The notes beneath the pieces are model-generated. The model was not told the origin of the DNA. It saw nothing but the letters and a program-made list of their open reading frames with translations, and did not search any database. A stretch of DNA of 64,000 nucleotides from Solirubrobacterales bacterium (lineage in GTDB: Bacteria; Actinomycetota; Thermoleophilia; Solirubrobacterales; 70-9): assembly GCA_030152805.1 (NCBI GenBank), contig JASLIG010000104.1, positions 1 through 64,000 of the forward strand, given 5' to 3'. Of this stretch, positions 15,801 to 24,488 are shown in pieces. A program made the position numbers and the translations under genes. The number at the start of each line of letters is the position of its first letter. The first letter of the stretch is position 1.

Positions 15801-17638
15801 AGTCGCGCCATCTCTCCGCGCCGCTCGAGGTCGCGCTGCAGGAAGACCGAGTCGGCGAGGCCGTGCTCGGCGATCTCGCGGTAGAAGCCGCAGCCCGCGA
15901 GCAGCTCCTCGTGGCTGCCGCGGTCGACGATCCGCCCGCCGTCCATCACCACGACCTCATCGGCGAGCGAGACGGTGGAGAGGCGGTGGGCAATGATGAA
16001 CGTCGTGCGCCCGGCCATCGCCTCGCGCAGCCCCGACTTGATCGCCGCCTCGGTGGTCGCGTCGACGGAGGAGGTGGCGTCGTCGAGGATGAGAACGCGC
16101 GGGTCGGCGAGCAGCGCACGCGCGATCGCGATCCGCTGCCGCTGCCCTCCTGAGAGCGTCAGGCCGCGCTCGCCAACGACGGTGTCGTAGCCGCCCGGCA
16201 GCTCGCGGATGAACTCCTCCGCCTGAGCGCGCCGCGCCGCCACCTCGACATCTTCACGGCTCGCCCCCGGGCGGGCGTAGGCGATGTTGTCGGCGATGCT
16301 GGCGCTGAAGAGGAAGCTGTCGTCGGCGACGAAGGCGACGTGGGAGCGCAGCGAGGCGACGTCGATCGAGCGCACGTCGGCGCCGTCGACCAGCACCGAT
16401 CCCTCACTCGGGTCGTAGAGGCGCGCGATCAACGCCACCAGGCTCGTCTTGCCCGATCCCGAGGGCCCGACCAGCGCCACCGTGCGGCCGGCGGCCACCT
16501 CGAGGTCGATGTCGCTCAGCGCCGCATCCGAGGCGCCGTTCAGTCGCGCATCCGACATTGACCCCACTCCAGTGTGGTCAATGTCGGATGCGCTTGCGCG
16601 GGGAGCCTTGTAGCGCAGCGTTACGCCGCGCAGCTCCACCCTGCCACCGCCGGCGGGCAGCTCCGGCGCGCCCTCCGGGCTCTCGATGCGCGGCTCGCGG
16701 TCGAGGATTTCGAAGAGCCGGTTGCCCGAAGCGATCGCCCGCTGCGCCATCCCCATCGCCATGCCGAGCATTCGCATCGGCGAGGCCAGCATCACGACGT
16801 AGGTGTAGAAGGCGGTGAAGTTGCCGAGGCTGAGGTTGCCGGCGATCACCTCGCGACCGCCGACCAGCAGCACCAGGGCGATGCCAGCCTGGGGTAGTAG
16901 GCCGATCAGCGGCGAGAAGGTCGCCTGCAGCCGGGTCGAGTAGATGCTCTGGTCGAAGACGCGGGCGACGGCGCGTTGGAAGCGGTGGAGCTGGTGTTCC
17001 TCGCGGGCGAAGGCCTTGACGATGCGGATCCCCGAGATGTTCTCCTCGGCCTCCGCGGTCAGCTCGGCGATCCGCTGCTGCACCTCCTGTACGGCCGGGC
17101 GCGAGACGCGGTTGTAGCGGGAGGCGGTGTAGACGACGAGTGGGGCGGGGGCGAGGGCGACGAGCGTAAGCAGCGGATTGATCGCGATCATCACGGCGCA
17201 GGCCAGCGTGATCGTCAGCAGGTTCTGGGTGATGAAGATCAGCCCGTAGCCGAGGAAGAAGCGAATCGACTGCAGGTCGACCGTCGCCCGCGACATCAAC
17301 TGTCCGGTCTGCTGGGAGTCGAAGAACCCGAGCTCGAGCCGCTGCAGGTGCGCGTAGAAGAGCTGGCGCAGGTCGAATTCGACCGCGAGCGAGACCTTGC
17401 CGGCGACGAGTCGCCGCACCACGGTCAGCCCCAGGCGCAGCAGGCCCGCTGCGACAATCGCCAGCGCCAGCGGCAGCAGGTCGGGCTTCTCGCCGCTCTC
17501 GATCGCGTTGACCGCCCGCCCGACCAGCCACGGGATCAGCACGGTCATCCCCATCGCCGCCCAGGCGAAGGCGAGCGAACCCCAGAGCTGGCGACGATAC
17601 GGTCGCAGGAAGCTCATCAGACGCCGGTAGGTCCGCAC
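15797..17638 (-). CDS. ABC exporter half-transporter with in-frame palindromic insert
   Basis: This 613-residue protein starts at a GTG. Membrane helices span about residues 15-315. The nucleotide domain has Walker A GPSGSGKTS, Q-loop VADDS (not the usual Q), signature LSGGQRQR and Walker B VLILDDATS. The D after the Walker B Asp replaces the catalytic Glu, so this half may hold the degenerate ATP site of the heterodimer. At about residues 345-370, where related proteins run straight from strand YKAP into SDIDLEV, there is an extra Ser/Asp/Ala-rich stretch. It is encoded by a palindrome (16546-16593). Partner: the gene at 13959. Confidence 0.9.
   Translation of the reverse strand: MRTYRRLMSFLRPYRRQLWGSLAFAWAAMGMTVLIPWLVGRAVNAIESGEKPDLLPLALAIVAAGLLRLGLTVVRRLVAGKVSLAVEFDLRQLFYAHLQRLELGFFDSQQTGQLMSRATVDLQSIRFFLGYGLIFITQNLLTITLACAVMIAINPLLTLVALAPAPLVVYTASRYNRVSRPAVQEVQQRIAELTAEAEENISGIRIVKAFAREEHQLHRFQRAVARVFDQSIYSTRLQATFSPLIGLLPQAGIALVLLVGGREVIAGNLSLGNFTAFYTYVVMLASPMRMLGMAMGMAQRAIASGNRLFEILDREPRIESPEGAPELPAGGGRVELRGVTLRYKAPRASASDIDHTGVGSMSDARLNGASDAALSDIDLEVAAGRTVALVGPSGSGKTSLVALIARLYDPSEGSVLVDGADVRSIDVASLRSHVAFVADDSFLFSASIADNIAYARPGASREDVEVAARRAQAEEFIRELPGGYDTVVGERGLTLSGGQRQRIAIARALLADPRVLILDDATSSVDATTEAAIKSGLREAMAGRTTFIIAHRLSTVSLADEVVVMDGGRIVDRGSHEELLAGCGFYREIAEHGLADSVFLQRDLERRGEMARL
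16546..16593. repeat. In-frame palindromic element inside the ABC gene
   Basis: The 18-base arms (16546-16563 and 16576-16593) are perfectly complementary. A further CAC/GTG pair lies inside the loop. The element codes for an extra linker in the ABC protein without breaking the frame, as Rickettsia palindromic elements do. Confidence 0.6.
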
Positions 17639-17646
17639 GACACTCC

Positions 17647-17675
17647 ACTATACAAAGTGAAGTATTGGCCTACAA
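17647..17675 (-). promoter_or_regulatory. Promoter of the ABC exporter operon (leaderless)
   Basis: On the minus strand TTGTAG (17675-17670) and TATAGT (17652-17647) are 17 bases apart. The GTG start at 17638 lies eight bases after the -10, so the message would have little or no leader. Confidence 0.5.
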
Positions 17676-17688
17676 CGGATACGCCGCG

Positions 17689-18003
17689 CTAAAGCTGCGT
17701 TGCGATGAGTCCGATCAGGGCGGCGATCACCAGGCCTGAAAACCCAATCATCGTCTGCTGAAAACGATCGAATCGTTCGTGGATCCCGTCGAACCCGGCT
17801 TTCATCTCCGCACGCACGGCCTTGAACTCGTCGCCCATTTCCTTGCGCACCGCGGCGAATTCGCTGCCCATCTCCTTCCGCACCGCGGTGAATTCATCCT
17901 GCACCGCGGCGAATTCTGCCTTGGTCTCGGCGCGGAACTCGCTGACGTCGTTCCGCAAGTCATCGAGCCTGTCGTCGGTCCAGCTCTCCCTCATCAGGTG
18001 CAT
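17689..18003 (-). CDS. Coiled-coil protein with C-terminal membrane anchor
   Basis: This is about 104 residues from the ATG at 18003; a second ATG at 17994 is equally likely and longer versions are less so. The middle is a repeated coiled coil: EFTAVRKEMG, EFAAVRKEMG and EFKAVRAEMK follow one another at 11-residue spacing. One hydrophobic helix (MIGFSGLVIAALIGLIAT) ends the protein. Similar hendecad proteins with a terminal anchor are common in bacteria and phage but have no agreed role. It lies just upstream of the ABC promoter. Confidence 0.6.
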   Translation of the reverse strand: MHLMRESWTDDRLDDLRNDVSEFRAETKAEFAAVQDEFTAVRKEMGSEFAAVRKEMGDEFKAVRAEMKAGFDGIHERFDRFQQTMIGFSGLVIAALIGLIATQL

Positions 18004-18083
18004 GATTGCACCGTAACGAGTTGTCTGTAGCGCGTGGCGCACAAACGTCTCGAGTTCGCAACGCGAATTGCGCGCTATCCGCC

Positions 18084-18719
18084 TCAGCCGAACGCCGCGG
18101 CCTTGGCGCTGGGGACCTTGCCGCCGGTGCACTTGGGGCCGTGGCCGGGTCTCGGCAGGATCTGGAAGTTGGTGACGGCGTGAAAGGGGGTGGTCGAGCC
18201 GTCGTTCTGGGCGAGGGTGATGACCAGGCGGTAGAAGCCCGGCTTCAGGTCGTGGTAGTAGATCTCGGGGCGCGTGGCCGGCGAGTAGCTGCCCTGCGAG
18301 CCGATTCGTTCGGCGAGGATGCCGTTGGGACCGGAGTACTCGGGGAAGTCGAACGAGGCGCCGACGAGGCGGCCATTGCCGAAGGGACTGTCGATCGCCC
18401 GCTGCAGCTTGACCGGGTCGACGCAGTCAGGGACGCGGTTGAGGCCAAAGCGGATATGGCCCTCGCCGAGCTGCGGTTCGCCGCCGAAATGGCGCGCCGA
18501 GAGTTGGAAGTTGTGGACCTCGACCTTGACCACGACCGCGCGAGAGCTCTGGCGCGCGCCGTTGCGCGGTGAGATCACGCTCACGCTCGGCTCGCCCGAG
18601 CTGGCGGGAGCCGTGCCCTGCGCGCGGGCGTCGTCCTTGCCGCCGCCGAGCGCGAGGACGATCCCGGCGGTCAGGGCGGCGGCCACGGCGACGACGACGA
18701 TGGCGGTCCGCGCGGGCAT
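18084..18719 (-). CDS. Membrane-anchored extracellular protein with Ig-like domain
   Basis: This is a 211-residue protein with one N-terminal hydrophobic helix (residues 6-26), which is either a signal or an anchor. The exported part begins SVSVISPRNG and has a VVVKVEVHNFQL strand, GHIRFGLNRVP, then YYHDLKPGFYRLVITLAQND. This is the pattern of a single Ig-like or DUF4399-like beta sandwich, with Cys at CVDP and KCTGG. The promoter is probably leaderless: TAAGGT lies eight bases before the ATG. It is divergent from the GH92 gene with only 32 bp between start codons, so the two may be co-regulated. Function is unknown. Confidence 0.65.
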   Translation of the reverse strand: MPARTAIVVVAVAAALTAGIVLALGGGKDDARAQGTAPASSGEPSVSVISPRNGARQSSRAVVVKVEVHNFQLSARHFGGEPQLGEGHIRFGLNRVPDCVDPVKLQRAIDSPFGNGRLVGASFDFPEYSGPNGILAERIGSQGSYSPATRPEIYYHDLKPGFYRLVITLAQNDGSTTPFHAVTNFQILPRPGHGPKCTGGKVPSAKAAAFG

Positions 18720-18751
18720 GGCGTCGAACCTTAAGCGAGCACCCGCACCGC

Positions 18752-21169
18752 ATGTCTAACGTTCAGCCCTTGATTCGACGCGCAGGCATTGCCCTCGCCA
18801 CAATTGCGCTGCTCGTTCCCGCGGCCTCGCGCGCCGTCGCGCGGGGCCTCGCCGACCGCGTCCACGTCTTCGCCGGCACGATGCCCGGCCACGACACGTT
18901 CGGCGGCGGCCACAACTTCCCCGGCGCCGCGGCTCCCTTCGGGATGGTGCAGTGGAGCCCCGATACGAGCCCGGCCGACCTCAACGGGCGCGGCAGCTAC
19001 GACTACCGCGACTCCCACATCAAGGGCTTCGGTCTCACGCACCTCTCCGGCGCGGGCTGCTCGCTCTACGGGGACTTCCCATTCCTGCCGACTACCGAAC
19101 CGATCGAGTCCTCGCCCGCCGCGCCCGGTCCCTCGCTCGACGGCCAGTACCAGCCCGGCTTCTCGCACGCCCACGAGCGCGGCCGTCCCGGCTACTACTC
19201 GGTGCGCCTCAACCAGGCTCGCGGCGCCGCGATCGGGGTCGAGCTGACGGCGAGCACCCGCACCGGCATGGCCCGCTTCACCTTCCCCCGCGGCAAGCAC
19301 GCCAGCGTCCTGATCGACGCCGGCGGCAGCGCCCAGCCCAACGACCTCGCCGCCGTCGACGTCGACCCCGCCCGCCGCGAGATCGACGGCACCGCCTCCA
19401 GCGGCCTCTTCTGCGGCCAGCGCCCGCGTTACCGCGTCTACGTCGCCGCCGTCTTCGATCGCGCCTTTGCCGGCTACGGCACCTGGCAGGGCGACGAGCT
19501 GCTCGCCGGCGGGACCAGCGCCAGCGCCAGCGAGTCTCCGCCGGTAAACCCCCAGACCACCGCGGACGCCGGCGCCTACGCCAGCTTCGACACGCGCCGC
19601 GACCGCGTGGTCGTCGCTCGCGTCGGCGTCTCCTTCGTCAGCGTCGAGGACGCTCGCGCCAACCTCGCCGCCGAAAACCCAGGCGAGGACTTCGGCACCG
19701 CCTCCCGGCGCAGCGAGAGTGCCTGGAACAGGTGGCTGGGGAAGGTCCGCGTCAGCGGCGGCTCGCGCCGCCAGATCGACACCTTCTACACGGCGCTCTA
19801 CCGCGCCGGCCTCGCGCCGCGCACGTTCAGCGACGTCGGCGGCGCCTACGTCGGGATGGACGGCCTGCTCCACCGCGCCACCGGCCGCATCCAGTACGCC
19901 GACTTTTCCGCCTGGGACACCTACCGCACGCAGATCCAGCTGCTCTCGATCCTGGCGCCGCACCGCGCCAGCGCAATAGTCCGCTCGTTGCTGGCGGACG
20001 CGGCCGAGAGCGGCTGCCTCCCCCGCTGGTCCTACGCCAACGGTCAGAGCATGACCATGGTGGGCGATTCGGCCGACCCGCTGATCGCCTCCGCCGCCGC
20101 CTTCGGCGCCTCGCGCTTCCCCCACCGCGCGGCGCTGGAAGCGATGCTGCGCGGCGCCGACGAACCCTGTCGCAGCGCCAACGGCGAATATCTCGAGCGC
20201 CAGGGCCTGGCGCCGTACCTCGCGCTCGGCTACGTCCCATATGACCTCGACACCAACACCCGCAACGCCAACTCCGTTTTCGGCAGCCCGGACGCCGTCT
20301 GGGGCTCCGCGGCGACCTCGCTCGAGTACGCGCTCGACGATTTTGCGATCGCCCAGTTCGCCGCTCGCTCCCTCGGCCATGGCGCCACCTACCGCCGCTT
20401 TATGCGGCGTTCATCGAACTGGCGCAAGCTCTTTCCCCGCCGCGGCGGCAGCATCGAGCCGCGCTACGAAAATGGCGCCTTTCCAGCCAATTACGACAAT
20501 CGACGGGGTGGGGGCTTCGTCGAGGGCAACTCGCTCCAGTACAGCTGGCTGGTCCCGCACGATCCCGCCGGGCTCCTCCGCATGATGGGCGGGAGGGAGA
20601 AGGCGACGCGGCGCCTCGGTCGCTTCCTGCGCAAGCTCAACGGCGGGCCCGGTGGCACCCATACCGACCACGCGCTGCTCGGCAACGAGCCGACCCTGCA
20701 CGTGCCCTGGCTCTACGACTGGGCGGGACGACCGTACGGGACGCAGGCCGCCGTCCGCCGCGGGCTCCGCCTCTACGGCACCGCGCCTGACGGCTACCCC
20801 GGCAACGACGACCTCGGCACGCTCTCCTCCTGGTACGTCTTCGGTACTCTCGGGCTCTATCCCGCGGTGCCGGGCGTCGGCCTGCTGGCGATCGGCAGCC
20901 CGATCTTCCGCCACGCGTCCCTGGCGCTGCCCCACCACCGCCGCCTCTCGATCTCGACCAGCGGCCACGGCCCTTATATAGACGGACTTAGATTCAACGG
21001 CCGCGGGTACGAACGCCCATGGACCATGTGGTGCGCAGTGGCGCACGGAGCCCGTCTCGACTTCCGCCTCTCACCCCGCCCGAACCGCCGCTGGGGCAGC
21101 GGCCGCGCGGCGGCGCCGCCTTCGTTCGGCCCGGGCCGGGCGATGCCGACGAGCAACTGCGCGCCTTGA
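18752..21169 (+). CDS. GH92 family glycosidase (alpha-mannosidase type), secreted
   Basis: This 805-residue protein is exported (signal over about residues 1-33). The order of GH92 motifs is intact: the N-terminal beta domain with GTMPGHDTFGGGHNFPGAA and PFGMVQWSPDT, then the (alpha/alpha)6 domain with SAWDTYRTQ, GNEPTLHVPWLYDW, and GNDDLGTLSSWYVF near the C-terminus. In this family the Glu of GNEP is the catalytic acid and the Asp of GNDD helps form the base; both are present. Characterised members cut alpha-mannosides in a calcium-dependent way. It overlaps by 4 bp a membrane glycosyltransferase, which suggests surface-glycan turnover. The exact linkage is not predictable. Confidence 0.9.
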   Translation: MSNVQPLIRRAGIALATIALLVPAASRAVARGLADRVHVFAGTMPGHDTFGGGHNFPGAAAPFGMVQWSPDTSPADLNGRGSYDYRDSHIKGFGLTHLSGAGCSLYGDFPFLPTTEPIESSPAAPGPSLDGQYQPGFSHAHERGRPGYYSVRLNQARGAAIGVELTASTRTGMARFTFPRGKHASVLIDAGGSAQPNDLAAVDVDPARREIDGTASSGLFCGQRPRYRVYVAAVFDRAFAGYGTWQGDELLAGGTSASASESPPVNPQTTADAGAYASFDTRRDRVVVARVGVSFVSVEDARANLAAENPGEDFGTASRRSESAWNRWLGKVRVSGGSRRQIDTFYTALYRAGLAPRTFSDVGGAYVGMDGLLHRATGRIQYADFSAWDTYRTQIQLLSILAPHRASAIVRSLLADAAESGCLPRWSYANGQSMTMVGDSADPLIASAAAFGASRFPHRAALEAMLRGADEPCRSANGEYLERQGLAPYLALGYVPYDLDTNTRNANSVFGSPDAVWGSAATSLEYALDDFAIAQFAARSLGHGATYRRFMRRSSNWRKLFPRRGGSIEPRYENGAFPANYDNRRGGGFVEGNSLQYSWLVPHDPAGLLRMMGGREKATRRLGRFLRKLNGGPGGTHTDHALLGNEPTLHVPWLYDWAGRPYGTQAAVRRGLRLYGTAPDGYPGNDDLGTLSSWYVFGTLGLYPAVPGVGLLAIGSPIFRHASLALPHHRRLSISTSGHGPYIDGLRFNGRGYERPWTMWCAVAHGARLDFRLSPRPNRRWGSGRAAAPPSFGPGRAMPTSNCAP

Positions 21170-22662
21170 CGCTCGCGCCAACCCGCAACGGCGCCCTCTG
21201 GGCCCTCGCCCTGCTGACCGCGCTCGGCGCCGCGATGCGCTTCGCCAGCATCGACGTGCAGAGCTTTCACCACGACGAGGTGATCACCGCCGCTCGCGTC
21301 GTCCCCGGCAGCTTCGACGACATGCTGCATGCGGTCAAGGGCAGCGAGTCCAACCCGCCGCTCTACTACGTGCTCGCCTGGGGCTGGGCCAAGGCCTTCG
21401 GCACTCACGAGGTTGGGCTGCGCTCGCTCTCGGCCCTCCTCGGCACGGCCACGGTCCCGCTCGCCTACTGCATCGGCGCCGAGTTGGCCAGCCGCCGCGC
21501 CGGCCTGATCGCGGCCGCCCTCCTCGCCGTCAACCCGATGCTGATCTGGTATTCGCAGGAGGCGCGCTCCTACGCGCTCCTCATCTTCCTCTGCGCCCTC
21601 TCCTTCCTCTTTTTTGCGCGCGCGCTGCGAACCCACCGGGCGCGCGATCTGGCCCTCTGGGCGCTGGCCTCGGCGCTCGCGCTCTGCAGCCACTACTTCG
21701 CCGTCTTCGCGGTCGGGATCGAGGCGCTCTGGCTGCTCGTCGCCCTGCGCGCCCGCTGGCGCGTCGTCCTGCCCGCGCTCGCCGCGGTCGCCGCGACCGG
21801 CCTCGCCCTGCTGCCGCTGATCGCGGCTCAGGTCAACCCGACCCACATCGGTTGGATCGAGGAAAGCCTCCTGTCCACGCGCTTCTTCGAGGGCGGTGTC
21901 ACCTTCCTGATCGGCGAGACCGGCCACGTGATCGCCGAGCCGCCCCGCGAGCGCTACGCGCTCCTGCCCGTGATCGCGATCGGCGCCGCCCTGTTGCTCC
22001 TCGCGGCGCGTGGCAGCCGCAGGGAGCGCCGCGCCGCCGCCCTCGGTCTCGGCGTTGGTCTCGGCGTCCCCGCTTTGGCCCTGCTCGCGGCCGTTGCCGG
22101 CAAGGACTACGTGGTCGAGCGCAACCTGCTGCCGGCGCTGGTTCCGCTCGCCATGGTGGCGGCGGTCGGCTTCGGGGTCGAGCGCGCGCGTCGGCTCGGA
22201 GCGCTCGTCGCGCTCGCGCTCTGCGCTTACTGGATCGCTTTCGACATCCACGTCACCCAAACCCCCAACCTGCAGCGCCCCGACTTCCGGGCGCTCACTG
22301 CCGCGATCGGCCCGTCCCGTGGGCCGCGCGCGATCGTCACCTGGAAGCTCGCCGCCGACCCGGTGCGCTTCTATCTGCACGACGGGGCACAGCGCGTCTA
22401 CAGCGGCGATTGGCCGGTCAGGCAGATCGACGTGATCGCCAAGTCGCGGGAAGGACGCGCCGTCACCGGCATCCCAGCGGTTTTCCACCCCGTCGCCAGG
22501 GTAAGGTTCGAGCGCCTCACCCTCACCCGGTATATGTCAGCTCGCCAGCGCGAAATCCCCTTCTACGTGCTCAAGCGCGTCGCTACCGGCTTCGGCTTCA
22601 ACGCCGTCGTCGTCGACGGCCAGTCTCAGCGCGATCGCGCGCGGGCTGCGAGGCACCCGTGA
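21166..22662 (+). CDS. GT39/ArnT-like membrane glycosyltransferase
   Basis: The protein has about 498 residues from a TTG that overlaps the GH92 stop (TTGA). An ATG at 21019 would give a longer, disordered N-terminus that merely shadows the GH92 gene, so the TTG is preferred. It has around 11 membrane segments. The first outside loop has SFHHDEVIT, the acidic pair typical of dolichyl/polyprenyl-phosphate sugar transferases, followed by SNPPLYYVLAW and YSQEARSYAL, both usual in this family. It should move a sugar from a polyprenyl-phosphate donor to a surface acceptor. The neighbouring GtrA protein may supply the lipid-linked sugar. Confidence 0.8.
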   Translation: MTLAPTRNGALWALALLTALGAAMRFASIDVQSFHHDEVITAARVVPGSFDDMLHAVKGSESNPPLYYVLAWGWAKAFGTHEVGLRSLSALLGTATVPLAYCIGAELASRRAGLIAAALLAVNPMLIWYSQEARSYALLIFLCALSFLFFARALRTHRARDLALWALASALALCSHYFAVFAVGIEALWLLVALRARWRVVLPALAAVAATGLALLPLIAAQVNPTHIGWIEESLLSTRFFEGGVTFLIGETGHVIAEPPRERYALLPVIAIGAALLLLAARGSRRERRAAALGLGVGLGVPALALLAAVAGKDYVVERNLLPALVPLAMVAAVGFGVERARRLGALVALALCAYWIAFDIHVTQTPNLQRPDFRALTAAIGPSRGPRAIVTWKLAADPVRFYLHDGAQRVYSGDWPVRQIDVIAKSREGRAVTGIPAVFHPVARVRFERLTLTRYMSARQREIPFYVLKRVATGFGFNAVVVDGQSQRDRARAARHP

Positions 22663-23084
22663 GCGCCAGCGAATTTGCCTATCGGCTCGGCGCCGCCGCC
22701 CGCCGCCCGGCGAGCTGGTGGCAGCTCTGCAAGTTCGGCCTCGTCGGCGGCTCGGGTTACCTGATCAACCTCGGAGTCTTCGCTCTGCTCAGCGAGAATT
22801 TCGGCGTCCACCACGCGCTCGCCGCCGTCGGCGCCTTCTGCGTCGCCGTCTCCAGCAACTTCTTCTGGAACCGCCACTGGACCTTTGCAGCCGGGGACGG
22901 CCACGCTGGCTTCCAAGCGGCCCGCTTCTTCGCGGTCAGCGTCGCGGCGCTGCTGATCAACCTGGCGGTGCTCGAGGCGCTGGTCGGGGGGACCTCGCTC
23001 GGCGATCTCTCCGCGCAGGCGATCGCCGTCGCTATCGCCATGCCCTTCAACTTCCTGGGCAACAAGCTCTGGACCTTCGCGTAG
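22659..23084 (+). CDS. GtrA-like flippase protein
   Basis: This 141-residue protein starts at a GTG overlapping the previous stop by 4 bp. It has four membrane helices with family landmarks: QLCKFGLVGGSGYLINLGVF, FCVAVSSNFFWNRHWTF and the C-terminal MPFNFLGNKLWTF. GtrA proteins are thought to help move polyprenyl-phosphate-linked sugars across the membrane. The coupling to the glycosyltransferase supports this. Confidence 0.9.
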   Translation: MSASEFAYRLGAAARRPASWWQLCKFGLVGGSGYLINLGVFALLSENFGVHHALAAVGAFCVAVSSNFFWNRHWTFAAGDGHAGFQAARFFAVSVAALLINLAVLEALVGGTSLGDLSAQAIAVAIAMPFNFLGNKLWTFA

Positions 23085-23163
23085 AGCCGGGCGGTGCTCG
23101 CCGCCTTGGGCCGGCTTCCTGGCACCGGGGCGAGGCGGGAAAGCACGCTAAGATTCCCGAGCA

Positions 23164-23943
23164 ATGGAGCACTCGACGGTTACCGAGATACCCTCGGATT
23201 GGTACCGCTCGGCGTTCCCGCCGGAGGAGACGCTGAAGCGTCCCTGGGCCGACCGCACCGGCGCCGAAGTCGACCGGGCGCTGGCGATGCTGGGAGCCCA
23301 AGGCGGCGAGCGGGTGCTCGACATGGCCTGCGGCACCGGGCGCCATTCCCACGAGCTTGCCCGCCGCGGCTTCGAGGTGGTCGGCGTCGACATCTCACCC
23401 GACCTGCTGGCGATCGCCGAGGCCGACGCTGAGTCGGAGTCGCTCGACGCCTCCTTCGTCACCGCCGACCTGCGCAAGCTCGAATTCGACGAAGAGTTCG
23501 ATCTCGTGCTCAACCTCAACGACGGCGCGATCGGCTATTTCGAGACCGAGGAGGAGAACCACCGCACCTTCGAGGTGATCTCGGCGGCGCTGCGTCCCGG
23601 CGGCGGCAACCTGCTGCAGCTGCCGAACGTGCTCTACGCGGAAGCGCACCTGCCGCAGAAAACCTGGATTGCGGGGGAGGGCATGGTCGAATTGATCGAC
23701 CATCGCTGGGAGCCGAACAGCCGCTACTTAGAAGGCTCGACGATGCCGATCCTGGTCGGCGAGGTCTTCGAGGGCGTGCAGCCGATTCCGTTCCGCCAGC
23801 GGCTCTACTCGGTCGAGGAGCTGACTGAGGTCTACGGGTCGGTCGGCATGGAGATGGCAGGTGCCTTCAGGGGCACGGGCAAGCCGCGGCCGCCAAAGGA
23901 CAGCCAGTTCGAGGTCTTCGTCGCGGGCCGCAAGCCCGCCTAG
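23164..23943 (+). CDS. Class I SAM-dependent methyltransferase
   Basis: This 259-residue protein has a Rossmann methyltransferase core: motif I VLDMACGTGRHSHELA, motif II VVGVDIS, then FVTADLRKL and the post-motif DLVLNLNDGAIGYF. The C-terminal third is a beta-rich extension typical of small-molecule methyltransferases. The TAAGAT element nine bases before the ATG fits a short-leader or leaderless transcript. Substrate is unknown; position suggests but does not prove a link to the glycan genes. Confidence 0.85.
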   Translation: MEHSTVTEIPSDWYRSAFPPEETLKRPWADRTGAEVDRALAMLGAQGGERVLDMACGTGRHSHELARRGFEVVGVDISPDLLAIAEADAESESLDASFVTADLRKLEFDEEFDLVLNLNDGAIGYFETEEENHRTFEVISAALRPGGGNLLQLPNVLYAEAHLPQKTWIAGEGMVELIDHRWEPNSRYLEGSTMPILVGEVFEGVQPIPFRQRLYSVEELTEVYGSVGMEMAGAFRGTGKPRPPKDSQFEVFVAGRKPA

Positions 23944-23953
23944 GCGCCCCCGC

Positions 23954-24313
23954 CTACCAGTCGCCCTCCAGCCACCGCATCAGCTCTGGCATGCGGCTGC
24001 GCAGGTCCGGCTCTGCCGAGCCGAGCTCCATGCTGGCGACCTGAATCGCCCCGCCCAGGGCGAGTGTCGCCTTGCTCGGCTCGAGCGGCAAGCCGTGCTC
24101 GAGCCCTTCCAGCGCCACCGTGTCTCCGCGCAGCGCCCAGAGCGCCTCGCGCGTTCCCTCGGGATCCATCTCGGCGATCTCGACCACTCGGTCGATCGCC
24201 TCTTGCACCTCGTTGCCCGCGGCGGCGTCAGCGGCAGCTTCGAGCACTCGATCCACAAGCCGTTCGTCCAGACGACCGTCGAGGACGGCGGCGAGTTCTC
24301 TACCCTCAGTCAC
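23954..24313 (-). CDS. Small acidic helical protein
   Basis: This is a 119-residue protein with a GTG start and a good ribosome site (GAGGGAGG). The sequence is acidic and mostly helical with no cysteine, signal or membrane segment, so it is cytosolic. Pairs such as LDGRLDERLVDRVLEAA and AIDRVVEIAEMDPEGTREAL look like short helical repeats. I do not recognise it. Codon use (GAG, CTG/CTC) matches housekeeping genes and supports it as a real gene. It converges on the methyltransferase gene. Confidence 0.6.
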   Translation of the reverse strand: MTEGRELAAVLDGRLDERLVDRVLEAAADAAAGNEVQEAIDRVVEIAEMDPEGTREALWALRGDTVALEGLEHGLPLEPSKATLALGGAIQVASMELGSAEPDLRSRMPELMRWLEGDW

Positions 24314-24488
24314 TGGGACCTCCCTCTTCTAACGTCCTCCTGCCTCCAGTTCCGTCAGCAGTCCCGGAGCCAAGCGTTACAGATTTCAGTGTAATTGTCC
24401 GGAGAGACGATGCAACCTTGCTGCATTGGTCAAATACTCTCGCGCATAACGCGAGTAGGGTCAACGCCCGCATGAAAAAGTGGGTCAG

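Noticed and set aside
21019..21165. ATG start for the GT39-like gene 147 bases upstream
   Set aside because: It would overlap the GH92 gene by 151 bp and encode a disordered shadow of it; the TTG at the stop overlap gives the usual first helix.
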